Source: Tangfeifania diversioriginum (lineage in GTDB: Bacteria; Bacteroidota; Bacteroidia; Bacteroidales; Prolixibacteraceae). From it: 64,000 nt of DNA. Position numbers and translations under genes: made by a program. Shown piece after piece: positions 1-8,685 of this stretch (positions within the stretch are counted from its first letter, which is position 1; every line of letters begins with the position of its first letter). The notes beneath the pieces are model-generated. The model was not told the origin of the DNA, did no database searches, and saw only the letters and a list, made by a program, of their open reading frames with translations. The DNA is taken from NCBI GenBank assembly GCA_945873105.1, contig CAMCBW010000013.1:54978-118977 (forward strand), read 5' to 3'.

Positions 1-24
1 TGAATTCTCCATGATCTGTTGGTA

Positions 25-840
25 TTAATCACCCATGATTGCCCTCTTGATGGCTTTGGTTACCGGACCAATTTTCCCATCCGAGATCATTTTTGCATCT
101 ACCCGGATGATGGGCAGGACTCCTTTCGTGGTGCTGGTGATAAATACCTCATCTGCCGCAAGAAGCTCATCCAGTTTAAAATCACTTACCTGGATGCGAA
201 AACCCTCCAGTGCAAGGATCCTTCGCCTGGTGACTCCCTCCAGCATTTTCGTTTTGGGGGTAAACACACATTGATCCTTCACAAAATAGACATTGCTTCT
301 TGAACACTCCCGCACCCAGTTCCGGTCGGTGTACAATAGTTCGGCAGCACCGGTTTCCACCAGCTTTTGGGACAAACTGACCGACCGGATGTAGTTGATG
401 GTCTTTGCTCCGGCCATTTCACGCTGGTATTTGCAGGTGATCAGCGTCCCGCCACTCTTCCAGGCCTCCGGCCATTTCACCTCATAGGGTTTGTTGATGA
501 TGATCAGGGATGCTTTGCCCGGAGAGAGGGTGAAATCATCGGGTGAGAGACCTCCGGTCAGCATGATCTTGACAGACGAATTCCGGATATTGTTCTTAGC
601 CACCAATTTTGTGACAAGTGCCGACAACTCCTCTTTCGTATAGGCAAGATCCAGTTTCATCAATTCCGCCGAACGGATAAAGCGGTCCATGTGAAAAGAG
701 AGATAGGGAGCGACGCCATCCCTTACCAGGAAAAAATCAAAAATTCCATATCCCCTTTGAACAATCAAATCAGACACATGGACGCTGGTTTGGTCAAACG
801 GAATAAACGCTCCGTTCATACAGGTATAAATATTTTCCAT
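25..840 (-). CDS. Class IV (branched-chain / D-amino acid type) aminotransferase
   Basis: This is a fold-type IV PLP aminotransferase of 271 residues, the usual size for the BCAT / D-alanine transaminase / aminodeoxychorismate lyase superfamily. The PLP lysine is expected at K146 in GAKTINYI, where family members carry K-x-L-N. The early YGIFDFF segment and the C-terminal phosphate-binding region with FITSTTKG also fit. It would be cytoplasmic and transfer an amino group between an amino acid and a 2-oxo acid. The substrate cannot be told from sequence, so branched-chain, D-amino acid and ADC lyase activity all remain possible. It is transcribed alone and leftwards. Confidence 0.85.
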   Translation of the reverse strand: MENIYTCMNGAFIPFDQTSVHVSDLIVQRGYGIFDFFLVRDGVAPYLSFHMDRFIRSAELMKLDLAYTKEELSALVTKLVAKNNIRNSSVKIMLTGGLSPDDFTLSPGKASLIIINKPYEVKWPEAWKSGGTLITCKYQREMAGAKTINYIRSVSLSQKLVETGAAELLYTDRNWVRECSRSNVYFVKDQCVFTPKTKMLEGVTRRRILALEGFRIQVSDFKLDELLAADEVFITSTTKGVLPIIRVDAKMISDGKIGPVTKAIKRAIMGD

Positions 841-997
841 AGATCAATATTTCAGAATTCCATCAAATATAATCGTTTCGGTGGTCTAAAGGAAAATGGA
901 CCACGCTGTTTTTATCCTTGCCCCCGGCGTACTTTACTTTGCGCAACAGGTGGTTAACAAGAGAAATTAGCTACAAACCACCGCCTTGGATCCTTCC

Positions 998-1441
998 TTA
1001 CAATCCTCCAAATATAGATACGATCGTCCTATGAAATTTATGGATGGAAGTAACCGGAGGGGCATACATTAAGATACACTTCTTGCTTACAACCTGCAGT
1101 CCAAGCCTGTCGGCTGTTTGTTGTACCTCCTTCGACCAGGCACCCTGCTGCAGCCAAACCTTCGTCAAGCCGATCTGAACCGCCTCCTCCAATACCGCAG
1201 AAACGCCAGCAGGAGGAATACAAACCAACAGGGCCTCCACCTTTCCCTCCAAACCCTTCAGGCTGGGATAGCACTTAACACCGTCTATCTCCTGCACCTC
1301 CGGATGAACCGGAAAAACCTCATACCCCCGCTTGATCAACTCCTTACCGACAATATTCCCAAATTTCTTACCGGAACGGGAGAAGCCTATCACCCCAATG
1401 CTTTTGGATTGGACAAAGCGCTCTATCTGTGGACTCATCAC
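998..1441 (-). CDS. CoA-binding protein (YccU-like Rossmann domain)
   Basis: The 147-residue product is a single CoA_binding_2 domain, a Rossmann fold related to the nucleotide-binding part of succinyl-CoA synthetase. Near the N-terminus SIGVIGFSRSGKKFGN gives the glycine-rich turn. VFPVHPEVQEIDGVKCYPSL, VCIPP and KVWLQQGAWS are the typical later motifs. Length matches the stand-alone family. Its biological role is not known for most members. It sits about 157 bp upstream of the divergently placed LemA unit and on the same strand as the aminotransferase. Confidence 0.85.
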   Translation of the reverse strand: MMSPQIERFVQSKSIGVIGFSRSGKKFGNIVGKELIKRGYEVFPVHPEVQEIDGVKCYPSLKGLEGKVEALLVCIPPAGVSAVLEEAVQIGLTKVWLQQGAWSKEVQQTADRLGLQVVSKKCILMYAPPVTSIHKFHRTIVSIFGGL

Positions 1442-1554
1442 TTGGTGCTTAATGTTTGTATAAAAATACAGTTTTTAGGGAAACAGTGTGTGTTTAATCC
1501 AAAAGCCGCTAAATTTTACCGCCGGGAGTATTCCGTTACTTCAATGTGTAACAA

Positions 1555-1587
1555 TTGTACCACCTTGCATACTTATTTGTAACTTTG
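1555..1587 (+). promoter_or_regulatory. Candidate Bacteroidota-type promoter of lemA
   Basis: TTG at 1555-1557 is followed after 22 bp by TAACTTTG (1580-1587), which fits the TAnnTTTG -7 element used by the Bacteroidota primary sigma factor. The lemA start codon follows 27 bp later. The spacing is slightly long. Confidence 0.45.
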
Positions 1588-1614
1588 AATGCTAAAACCC
1601 TAAAAATCTTCACC

Positions 1615-2172
1615 ATGATCTGGATCATTCTTGTAGTTATCGCAGCTGTTGTTTTTTGGCTGATTGGCATATACAACAGCCTGGTAAGACTCCGCAATAC
1701 GAGGCAAAATGCCTTTGCCGATATTGATGTTCAGCTGAAGCAACGACACGATCTCATTCCGCAACTCGTTGAAACTGTCAAAGGCTATGCCACCCACGAA
1801 AAGGAGCTGCTGTTCAAAATCACCCAAGCCAGGACCGCCGCGATGGGTGCCACCTCCATTGATGAAAAGATCCAAACCGAGACAGCCCTGTCCAATGCCC
1901 TGCAGGGATTGAAAATATCGGTTGAAGCCTATCCTGACCTGAAGGCCAACCAGAATTTCCTGCAACTGCAGGAGGAGCTGAGCGACATCGAGAACAAACT
2001 GGCCGCCGCCCGCAGGTACTTCAATGCCGCCACCACCGAATACAATACCAGCACCGAGACCTTCCCGAACAACATGATTGCAGGCAATTTCGGATTCCAC
2101 CGCGAAACCCTCTTCGACCTCGGACAGGATCGGGCTACCCTGGAACAACCTCCCAAAATCAGCTTTAGCTAA
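1615..2172 (+). CDS. lemA: LemA family protein
   Basis: The start at 1615 gives 185 residues opening with one membrane helix (MIWIILVVIAAVVFWLIGIY). The open frame runs further upstream, but the added residues would precede the helix and overlap the promoter. After the anchor comes the conserved LemA core: RNTRQNAFADIDVQLKQRHD, LIPQLVETVKGYATHEKE, then long helices and the terminal FPNNMIAGNFGF motif. LemA proteins have a short outside N-terminus and a helical bundle. They are commonly paired with an HtpX/M48-like protease or TPM protein, and here an M48 protease gene follows 188 bp downstream. The molecular function is unresolved in the family. Confidence 0.93.
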   Translation: MIWIILVVIAAVVFWLIGIYNSLVRLRNTRQNAFADIDVQLKQRHDLIPQLVETVKGYATHEKELLFKITQARTAAMGATSIDEKIQTETALSNALQGLKISVEAYPDLKANQNFLQLQEELSDIENKLAAARRYFNAATTEYNTSTETFPNNMIAGNFGFHRETLFDLGQDRATLEQPPKISFS

Positions 2173-2186
2173 AATGTTTTTTTTTA

Positions 2187-2304
2187 AATCCCGTTAGGGA
2201 TTACAGGTGGGTAGAAAACCGGACAAGAGAGAAATATCGTCCCATCCGGGACGAAATATTTAATCCATCAGCCATTTCTACCCACCTTAAGTGCCTACGG
2301 CACT
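2187..2304. repeat. Multi-hairpin intergenic repeat, copy 1
   Basis: This 118-bp element contains four perfect inverted repeats. Hairpin a is AATCCC-GTTA-GGGATT at 2187-2202. A 13-bp outer stem pairs 2205-2217 (core GTGGGTAGAA) with 2275-2287. Hairpin b, CGTCCC-ATCC-GGGACG, is at 2238-2253 inside that stem. Hairpin c, AGTGCC-TAC-GGCACT, is at 2290-2304. A second copy at 8417-8536 keeps the same architecture with different stem bases. It resembles REP-like intergenic elements common in Bacteroidota. Confidence 0.8.
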
Positions 2305-2360
2305 GTAAAAGCCAATATTTGAGTGTTGTATTTAACCATGAATCGTATAAAAAGTAGTCC

Positions 2361-3287
2361 ATGACCTATGTCGGCATCCAGACACAAATCAGGCGGAACA
2401 ACTTCAACAGCATCCTCCTGATGATCGCATTCCCGGTCGTTTTGCTGGGGATGGTCTACTCCTTCCTCTTTTTCACCCAAAGAGAGACAGAGGCACAGGT
2501 GGTGAATGAAACCTTCGTCAGTATCGTGCCATTTGTGATCATCGCTACCACCATCTGGTTCCTGATTGCCTGGCTGATGCACAACTCCCTGATCAGGATG
2601 GCCACCGGATCGAAACCCCTGGAAAGGATGACCAACAAACGGGTTTACAACCTGGTCGAAAACCTTTGCATCTCAAAGGGGATGAAAATGCCGAAAATTT
2701 ACCTCATCGAGGACGACTCACTCAACGCCTTTGCCAGTGGCATCAGTGAAAGCAGTTTTTCTGTGACCCTTTCCCGGGGCATCATCAACAAACTGGAGGA
2801 TGACGAGCTCGAAGGAGTAATCGCCCACGAACTCTCCCACATCCGCAACCGGGATGTCAGACTGATGGTCGTCTCGATCATCTTCGTCGGCATCTTTGCC
2901 TTTATCGCCGAAGCATCCTTGAGAAGCCTGAGATTCGGTGCCATGTCTAGAGGGAAAAAGGATACAGGGGCAGCCATTCTGGTGGCCATCGTCATATCCG
3001 CCATTTGCTACCTGATCGCACTCTTGCTCCGCTTCGGGATCTCCCGGTCACGGGAATACATGGCCGATGCCGGAGCCGCCGAAATGACCAGGAAACCCTA
3101 CGCCCTGGCCAACGCCCTGCGGAAAATAAGCCGGGATCCGCTCATCGAAGCGGTCGAAAACCGCGATGTTGCCCAGTTATTCATCGAAAACCCGCAACCG
3201 GAGGAGAAAAAATTCTCCCTTGGCAACCTCTTTGCCACCCATCCGCCCATCCAGAAAAGAATTGAACTGCTGGACCAGTTCGCATGA
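2361..3287 (+). CDS. M48 family membrane metalloprotease (HtpX-like)
   Basis: This is a 308-residue zinc protease with two N-terminal membrane helices (about residues 17-38 and 52-72). The catalytic motif HELSH is at 156-160 inside GVIAHELSHIRNRDVR. Further helices lie at about 165-182 and 200-222. The third zinc ligand is expected in the E-Y-M-A-D-A-G-A segment near residue 235. HtpX-type proteases degrade misfolded or damaged membrane proteins. The order lemA then M48 protease is a recurring pair, so joint expression is likely, although a structured 118-bp repeat lies between them. Confidence 0.93.
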   Translation: MTYVGIQTQIRRNNFNSILLMIAFPVVLLGMVYSFLFFTQRETEAQVVNETFVSIVPFVIIATTIWFLIAWLMHNSLIRMATGSKPLERMTNKRVYNLVENLCISKGMKMPKIYLIEDDSLNAFASGISESSFSVTLSRGIINKLEDDELEGVIAHELSHIRNRDVRLMVVSIIFVGIFAFIAEASLRSLRFGAMSRGKKDTGAAILVAIVISAICYLIALLLRFGISRSREYMADAGAAEMTRKPYALANALRKISRDPLIEAVENRDVAQLFIENPQPEEKKFSLGNLFATHPPIQKRIELLDQFA

Positions 3288-3305
3288 AGAAAAATTTCTG
3301 AATCA

Positions 3306-3335
3306 GGATTAAAGGATTAAAGGATTTACAGGATT
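3306..3335. repeat. Short 8-bp-period tandem repeat (GGATTAAA)
   Basis: Degenerate GGATTAAA units (GGATTAAA, GGATTAAA, GGATTTACA, GGATT) occupy the gap after the M48 protease gene. Such low-complexity stretches are frequent between genes in this phylum. No function is evident. Confidence 0.6.
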
Positions 3336-3388
3336 GGGTATTGTTGAAAATTTACGATTACATACAACTCAAAATCATTGATCAAATA

Positions 3389-4570
3389 ATGAAGAATTTT
3401 TACTTGCTGCTTATTTGCCTGATCTGTTTGTCCAATGTTTCGATTGGTAAATCTTACAAGGTATCGACCCCGGAAGCGTTTCAGAATGCCGCAGCAAAGG
3501 CAAGAACAGGGGACCAAATCATCATTGCCAACGGCAGCTACATTGGCTGGGCAATTACTGCCGAAATCCAGGGGACCACCGACCATCCGGTAATTATACG
3601 GGCAGAAACAACCGGGAAGGTCGTCTTTACTGGAGATGTAACCAAACCGGTTTTTCTGTTGACAGGAAGTTATACTGAAATTTCGGGGCTCCACTTTTCG
3701 GGATGCATTGTCTCCAAAGCGGCGGGCAAGAGCGGGGTTTTGATAGAGCTTAAGGAGAGCCTCCACAGCCGGATAACTGATTGCACCTTTACCAACAATG
3801 CCGTAAAAGTGCAGTATATGCCATTGGTTGTTATCTCCGGAAAGGGGGAATACAACAGGGTGGATCATTGCACATTCACCGGCAACATTGATAACCAGGA
3901 ACTACAGGTGAAGATCACCAAAGAGACAGTTCCGCTCAACACAACCATCGACCACAACCTTTTCAACGACAAGCCCAAGGTATCCTGGAAAGGCACCAAT
4001 GGCGGTGAGTGCGTCCAGGTTGGACAGGATCCGATAATGCTCGGAACACAAAGTTCACATACCATCGTTCGAGACAACCGGTTTATCCACTGCAACGGCG
4101 AGGCGGAAGTGATCAGCAACAAGAGTTCTTCCAACAAATACCTCCACAACTATTTCGAAGATTGCCGTGGTGAGCTGGTCATGCGGGGCGGTCATGATTG
4201 TCTGGTCGATAGCAACACCGTCAAGGGTGGTTCCGGTGGTATCCGGATCAATGGCTCCGGCCATACCGTTACCAACAATACGCTGATCGGACTACCAACG
4301 GCTATCAGATTGATGTATGGAATGTCCAAAGGAAAATCCGAAATTGGTTTTTATGTGGCTGCCGGCGACATCACGATCAAAAACAACTTCATCAACAAAT
4401 GCACAACTGGCATTCTTATTGGCGACAGCAAAAACGCCGACTGGACCGGAAAATTCGACACCAACAGGTACCCTTCACGCACCATGCAGGATGTAGCCCC
4501 CTACAACAACACCATGGAAGGGAACACCATCACGGAGACGGAGAAACCTTTAGTGCAAAACGAACAATAG
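3389..4570 (+). CDS. Polysaccharide lyase family 6-like (alginate lyase / chondroitinase B fold)
   Basis: The start at 3389 is chosen because it opens a clear signal peptide (MKNFYLLLICLICLSNVSIG). The mature protein is a right-handed parallel beta-helix with many N-N-x-F and D-N-x-F turns. PL6 hallmarks are visible: NGGECVQVGQD, then CNGEAEVISNKSSSN, where the lysine of SNKS is the expected Bronsted base, and ELVMRGGHDCLVDSN, where the arginine is the expected acid. The length of 393 residues fits a single-domain PL6. The likely substrate is alginate or dermatan/chondroitin sulphate, cleaved by beta-elimination in the periplasm or at the surface. A secreted sugar dehydrogenase follows on the same strand. 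Confidence 0.85.
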   Translation: MKNFYLLLICLICLSNVSIGKSYKVSTPEAFQNAAAKARTGDQIIIANGSYIGWAITAEIQGTTDHPVIIRAETTGKVVFTGDVTKPVFLLTGSYTEISGLHFSGCIVSKAAGKSGVLIELKESLHSRITDCTFTNNAVKVQYMPLVVISGKGEYNRVDHCTFTGNIDNQELQVKITKETVPLNTTIDHNLFNDKPKVSWKGTNGGECVQVGQDPIMLGTQSSHTIVRDNRFIHCNGEAEVISNKSSSNKYLHNYFEDCRGELVMRGGHDCLVDSNTVKGGSGGIRINGSGHTVTNNTLIGLPTAIRLMYGMSKGKSEIGFYVAAGDITIKNNFINKCTTGILIGDSKNADWTGKFDTNRYPSRTMQDVAPYNNTMEGNTITETEKPLVQNEQ

Positions 4571-4639
4571 CATGACTCCAATACGGAACATTTAAACCTG
4601 CTTTTCGTTGAAACATATGTTCTCACAAAACTCATTAAA

Positions 4640-6067
4640 ATGAACTGGAAAACATACCTATCAGCGATACTTGTCGTGCTTGCCATCGTATTTCTCTTTG
4701 GCTTTGCACCAAAAGAGGCCAGCCCGGAATCGCATGTAGCTCCTGAACCATCAACAGCAGCCGCCAATTACCAGAAATATTGCGCCGGCTGCCATGGCGA
4801 AAAGCTTGAAAAATTTGCCGCAAAATCCTGGATGGACGAAAAGGGAACCGGCTCGGCAGTGAACTCCATCAAGAATGGAATTGCCGATATGGGAATGCCC
4901 TCCTTTCAAAAAACTTTTACCAGCGAAGAGATCGAGGCACTGGCAGCCTACGTCAAGAAAGGAATTCCAGCCGATCGGACCAGCTTGAAAGCTGCCACCA
5001 AATCAGGTGAAATCGTGGAGTCTGAATCCCAAAAATTTGTCGTCGATACAGTCGTTACCGGCTTAAACGTTCCGTGGGGACTGGCCTTCCTTCCCAACGG
5101 GGATCTCCTGATCACCGAACGGTCGGGCTCCCTGTACCGTTTCTCCAAGGGGAAATTGTCTGCTCCAATTGAGGGTTTGCCCAAGCTAGTTGCCAAGGGA
5201 CAGGGCGGATTGATGGACATTTGCCTCCATCCCGACTACGGGAAGAATGGCTGGATCTATATCTCCTTCTCCTCCCCCAATGCTCAAAGCACAAAAGTCA
5301 TCGCCAATACGGCCATCCTTCGCGCCAAACTTCAGGGCAACAAACTGGTCGACCAACAGGTGATCTTCAAGGGAACCCCTGAAACCGACAAGTCGCACCA
5401 CTTTGGCAGTAAACTGGCCTTCGACCGGCAGGGCCATCTCTACTTCGGCATCGGCGACCGCGGACAACATTTCGATTTCCCGCAAAAACTCGACAATACC
5501 AACGGCAAGATCCACCGGATCAACGATGATGGTTCAATACCCACCGACAACCCATTTGCCGGCAAACAGGGAGCCATTGCCTCCATCTACAGCTACGGCC
5601 ACAGGAATCCGCAGGGAACCTGCATCCATCCCGTAACCGGCGAACTCTGGGTGACCGAACACGGTCCCCGCGGCGGTGATGAACTGAACCAGGTGCAACC
5701 GGGCCTTAACTATGGCTGGCCGGTCATCTGTTACGGCATCAACTACGATGGCACCATTCTCACCGAACTGACCGAGAAAGAGGGGATGGAACAACCGGTA
5801 TCCTACTGGCTTCCCTCCATCGCCCCTTGCGGCATGACCTTCCTCCCCGGCGACAAATACAAGAAGTGGCGCAACAACCTCTTCGTGGGATCCCTGCGCT
5901 TCCAATACCTCGAAAGATTGGTCATCAACGGCCATTCAGTTCAGCACCGCGAGAAACTGCTGGAGGGCATCGGCCGGGTACGCAATGTGGTGGTTAGTCC
6001 GGAAGGATACCTCTATGTCGCCGTCGAGAACCCGGGTAAAATTGTGAAGCTGATTCCAATCGACTAA
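4640..6067 (+). CDS. Cytochrome c domain fused to a PQQ-type soluble sugar dehydrogenase
   Basis: After an N-terminal membrane or signal segment (residues 6-22) there is a small c-type cytochrome domain with CAGCH haem attachment near residue 48 and a candidate distal Met in DMGMPSF near residue 86. From about residue 135 the chain is a six-bladed propeller of the Ylil/GdhB aldose dehydrogenase family. It shows VPWGLAFLPNGDLLITER, HHFGSKLAF, GDRGQ, YGHRNPQG and TEHGPRGGDELN, which supply PQQ and calcium ligands. The fusion suggests that electrons from sugar oxidation pass straight to its own haem and on to the respiratory chain. It lies downstream of the PL6 gene, consistent with periplasmic handling of released sugars. 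Confidence 0.88.
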   Translation: MNWKTYLSAILVVLAIVFLFGFAPKEASPESHVAPEPSTAAANYQKYCAGCHGEKLEKFAAKSWMDEKGTGSAVNSIKNGIADMGMPSFQKTFTSEEIEALAAYVKKGIPADRTSLKAATKSGEIVESESQKFVVDTVVTGLNVPWGLAFLPNGDLLITERSGSLYRFSKGKLSAPIEGLPKLVAKGQGGLMDICLHPDYGKNGWIYISFSSPNAQSTKVIANTAILRAKLQGNKLVDQQVIFKGTPETDKSHHFGSKLAFDRQGHLYFGIGDRGQHFDFPQKLDNTNGKIHRINDDGSIPTDNPFAGKQGAIASIYSYGHRNPQGTCIHPVTGELWVTEHGPRGGDELNQVQPGLNYGWPVICYGINYDGTILTELTEKEGMEQPVSYWLPSIAPCGMTFLPGDKYKKWRNNLFVGSLRFQYLERLVINGHSVQHREKLLEGIGRVRNVVVSPEGYLYVAVENPGKIVKLIPID

Positions 6068-6120
6068 GCAAGAAGCTGTTCTAAATTCTTACATAACTTG
6101 TCCCGATACTTCTGTAGAAC

Positions 6121-6248
6121 GGAAATCGCTTGCGATTTTCCACCTCTGTGAACTCCGGTGTTTTCTGCCAAAGAATTATAATAGCGGAAATATTTAAATG
6201 CCTCAATGTTTCGAAAAAAAGACATTTATACTCTGTGTTATAAATTTC
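6121..6248. repeat. Dispersed degenerate repeat, copy A (inverted relative to copy B)
   Basis: Read on the minus strand this stretch shares two blocks with 13281-13410. One is AAATTTATAAC-CAGAGTATAAATG and the other is CACAGAG followed by GGAAAATCGCAAGCGATTT. The second block is a small hairpin (AAATCGC/GCGATTT). It fills the gap before the TonB receptor gene and shows no open frame worth calling. Confidence 0.6.
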
Positions 6249-6307
6249 ACTAATCAATAAGATATACAGCATAGTTACATGACTCACTCATTCGACACAA
6301 TCTCAAA

Positions 6308-8392
6308 ATGAACCACTGTTGGGGGTTTCAGATGGTCACAAAAAGTGTCTCAATCAGGGCGCTTTTCATCGCGCTTTCACTCCTGGTTTTACAGGCAAAT
6401 CTTTCGGGACAGGAAAACGCAAATCCCCTGCCGGGAAGGTCAGATACCACCATTGTGCTGGGGGAAATTGCGGTGGAAGCGATCAAAATCAGTACCCCCC
6501 TGCGGAATGTACCCGGGAGTATCTCTGTCGTGACCGGAAAAGGCACTACCATCGGGGATGCCACCAATCTCGCCACCACGATCAACGCCCTGCCGGGAGT
6601 CGCCATGCAAGCCGGGAACTATGCCACCAGCAGGATTGTCATCCGGGGCATGGGCAGCCGAACCCCATACAACACCAACCGGATCAAGTCCTACCTGAAT
6701 GAGATCCCATTGACCGGCTCCGATGGGGTATCTACCCCAGAAGAGATCGACCTTCACAGCCTGCAACGCATCGAGGTGGTGAAGGGTCCGGCAGCTGCCC
6801 TCTTCGGTCCCGGACTGGGGGGCAGCCTCAACCTCTATACCCCGGATTACAACCAATACAAGCTGAAGGCAAACGCACAATATGGCTCCTGGAATACATT
6901 GCAGGCCCATCTTTCAGCCTCAACACAAGGGGAAACTTTGAGTGCCTGGGGAAGTGTGAGCCACCTTCAATCGGATGGATTCAGGGAGAATGGATCCTAC
7001 CAAAGAACCGCCGTAATGTCTACTGCACAGTGGAAGCGGAAAGGCTGGACAGTTGATGCATTGATCCTGCTGACCAGCCTGAATGCAGGCATTCCCAGCT
7101 CTTTGGGGAAGACCCTGTTTGAGGAGAGGCCCGAAGCTGCGGCTCCCACCTGGAAAGCGGTAAAGGGATACAAGGAGTCGGAGAAGATCCGGGCAGGCAT
7201 CACGGTAGCCACCAAAATCAATACCCGGCTCGACAACCTCTTTACCGTTTTTGGCATTGGCAACGACAGCTACGAACGACGCCCCTTCAACAACCTTGAC
7301 GACAACTCCCTGGGATATGGCTTCCGGAACAAATTGAGTTACCGCACTGCAAAAACGGAATGGATTGCAGGCGGTGAATTTGTGGCGGATCGCTACGATT
7401 GGCGACTGGACAAGGAGGAGCAACTCCTGAACAAGAACAGTGAACGACGGAATCATTTCAACCTTTACGGCATGGTCTACTTCCGGCCCAATGGGAAACT
7501 CAACCTCACCCTCGCATCGGCAGTCGGGCAGACCAGCTACCGGCTCACCGATCACTTCGCCGCCAACGGGGATCAATCCGGCCAACGCAAATTCCCGCTC
7601 ATCTTCTCTCCCCGGATTGGGATCAACTATGCCATCAATGCGGAAGTAGCGCTTTATGGCTCTGCCGGACACGGCTACTCCCTTCCCTCCCCTGAGGAGA
7701 CACTGTTGCCCGGCGGCGATGTCAATCCCAACCTGAAACCGGAGCAGGGAATGCAATACGAAACAGGCATCCGGCTGAACCTTTTCCACCAAACAGCCTG
7801 GCTTGATGGAACCCTCTACTGGATTGAACTGAACAATTTACTGGTTACCAAAAGGGTGTCGGAGGATATTTTCACCGGCATCAATGCAGGCAAGACAAGG
7901 CACCAGGGATTTGAACTGTCCTTCCGGAACAGCTTCTTCCACTTCAGCCACTTCCCGGGCAAACTTGGTTCAATGCTGAGCTATTCCCTGTCCGTCAACA
8001 AGTTCATCGAGTTTACAGACGATGGAAACAACTTCGATGGCAAGAACCTTCCGGGGATACCGAACCAAACGATACAGCACCAATTTGTCTGGAATCCAAT
8101 GGAGCGTATCGAAGTTACAACCCAGCTCTACCTTGCCGGGGAACAGTACCTGGATGACCTGAATGCCGAAAAATACGAAGGCTACCTGCTGGCAAACCTC
8201 AGGCTATCGGCGGAAATCCTCAAAAGTACCACCACTGCACTGAAGGCCTTTGCAGGCATCAACAACCTGACAGACACCCATTATGCCTCCATGCTGATGG
8301 TCAATGCCAAAGGCTTTGGTGGCAGCGAACCGCGCTATTATTATCCTGGTTCGCCCAGGAATTTCTTTTTGGGAATACAATATAGCTTCTGA
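6308..8392 (+). CDS. TonB-dependent outer-membrane receptor (FecA/CirA-like)
   Basis: The 694-residue protein has a signal peptide (about residues 13-34, ending ANLSGQ). The plug domain follows (TNLATTINALPGVAMQAG, RIVIRGMGSR, IEVVKGPAAALFGPGLGGSLNL), then a 22-strand barrel ending in the aromatic terminus GIQYSF. There is no carboxypeptidase-like N-terminal domain and no neighbouring SusD, so it is more like a siderophore, haem or metal receptor than a SusC glycan importer. The ligand cannot be read from sequence. An alternative start lies eight codons downstream, and both keep the leader. Confidence 0.92.
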   Translation: MNHCWGFQMVTKSVSIRALFIALSLLVLQANLSGQENANPLPGRSDTTIVLGEIAVEAIKISTPLRNVPGSISVVTGKGTTIGDATNLATTINALPGVAMQAGNYATSRIVIRGMGSRTPYNTNRIKSYLNEIPLTGSDGVSTPEEIDLHSLQRIEVVKGPAAALFGPGLGGSLNLYTPDYNQYKLKANAQYGSWNTLQAHLSASTQGETLSAWGSVSHLQSDGFRENGSYQRTAVMSTAQWKRKGWTVDALILLTSLNAGIPSSLGKTLFEERPEAAAPTWKAVKGYKESEKIRAGITVATKINTRLDNLFTVFGIGNDSYERRPFNNLDDNSLGYGFRNKLSYRTAKTEWIAGGEFVADRYDWRLDKEEQLLNKNSERRNHFNLYGMVYFRPNGKLNLTLASAVGQTSYRLTDHFAANGDQSGQRKFPLIFSPRIGINYAINAEVALYGSAGHGYSLPSPEETLLPGGDVNPNLKPEQGMQYETGIRLNLFHQTAWLDGTLYWIELNNLLVTKRVSEDIFTGINAGKTRHQGFELSFRNSFFHFSHFPGKLGSMLSYSLSVNKFIEFTDDGNNFDGKNLPGIPNQTIQHQFVWNPMERIEVTTQLYLAGEQYLDDLNAEKYEGYLLANLRLSAEILKSTTTALKAFAGINNLTDTHYASMLMVNAKGFGGSEPRYYYPGSPRNFFLGIQYSF

Positions 8393-8416
8393 AATGCTGA
8401 TTAAATCTAATTTTAT

Positions 8417-8536
8417 AATCCCGTTAGGGATTTTATGTGGGTAGAATATAGATGAATTGTGTTTATCTCGTCCCGTACGGGACGAAATGGACTTTCAATC
8501 AAATGCTTTCTACCCACATATTATACCTCCGGTATA
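8417..8536. repeat. Multi-hairpin intergenic repeat, copy 2
   Basis: It has the same layout as the element at 2187-2304. Hairpin a (AATCCC-GTTA-GGGATT) is at 8417-8432. A 13-bp outer stem pairs 8434-8446 with 8508-8520. Inner hairpin CGTCCCGTACGGGACG is at 8469-8484, and the final hairpin TATACC-TCC-GGTATA is at 8522-8536. The last stem differs from copy 1 on both arms, so pairing is kept while the bases change. It lies between two genes on the same strand. Confidence 0.8.
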
Positions 8537-8685
8537 TTGATTTTCAAAGTTTAAACAGCTTCTAACTTAATTTCAATAAATTGGCATTTAGAAAACAACC
8601 CTCAATATTAATGTAGTCTATACAAGGTATCACACAGATTTCCAGTTATATAATTTCTTTTTCCGTCCAATAAAAACTCAACACC

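Noticed and set aside
6308..8392. SusC/SusD polysaccharide utilisation locus around the TonB receptor
   Set aside because: The receptor lacks the SusC-type N-terminal domain and no SusD-like lipoprotein gene is adjacent.
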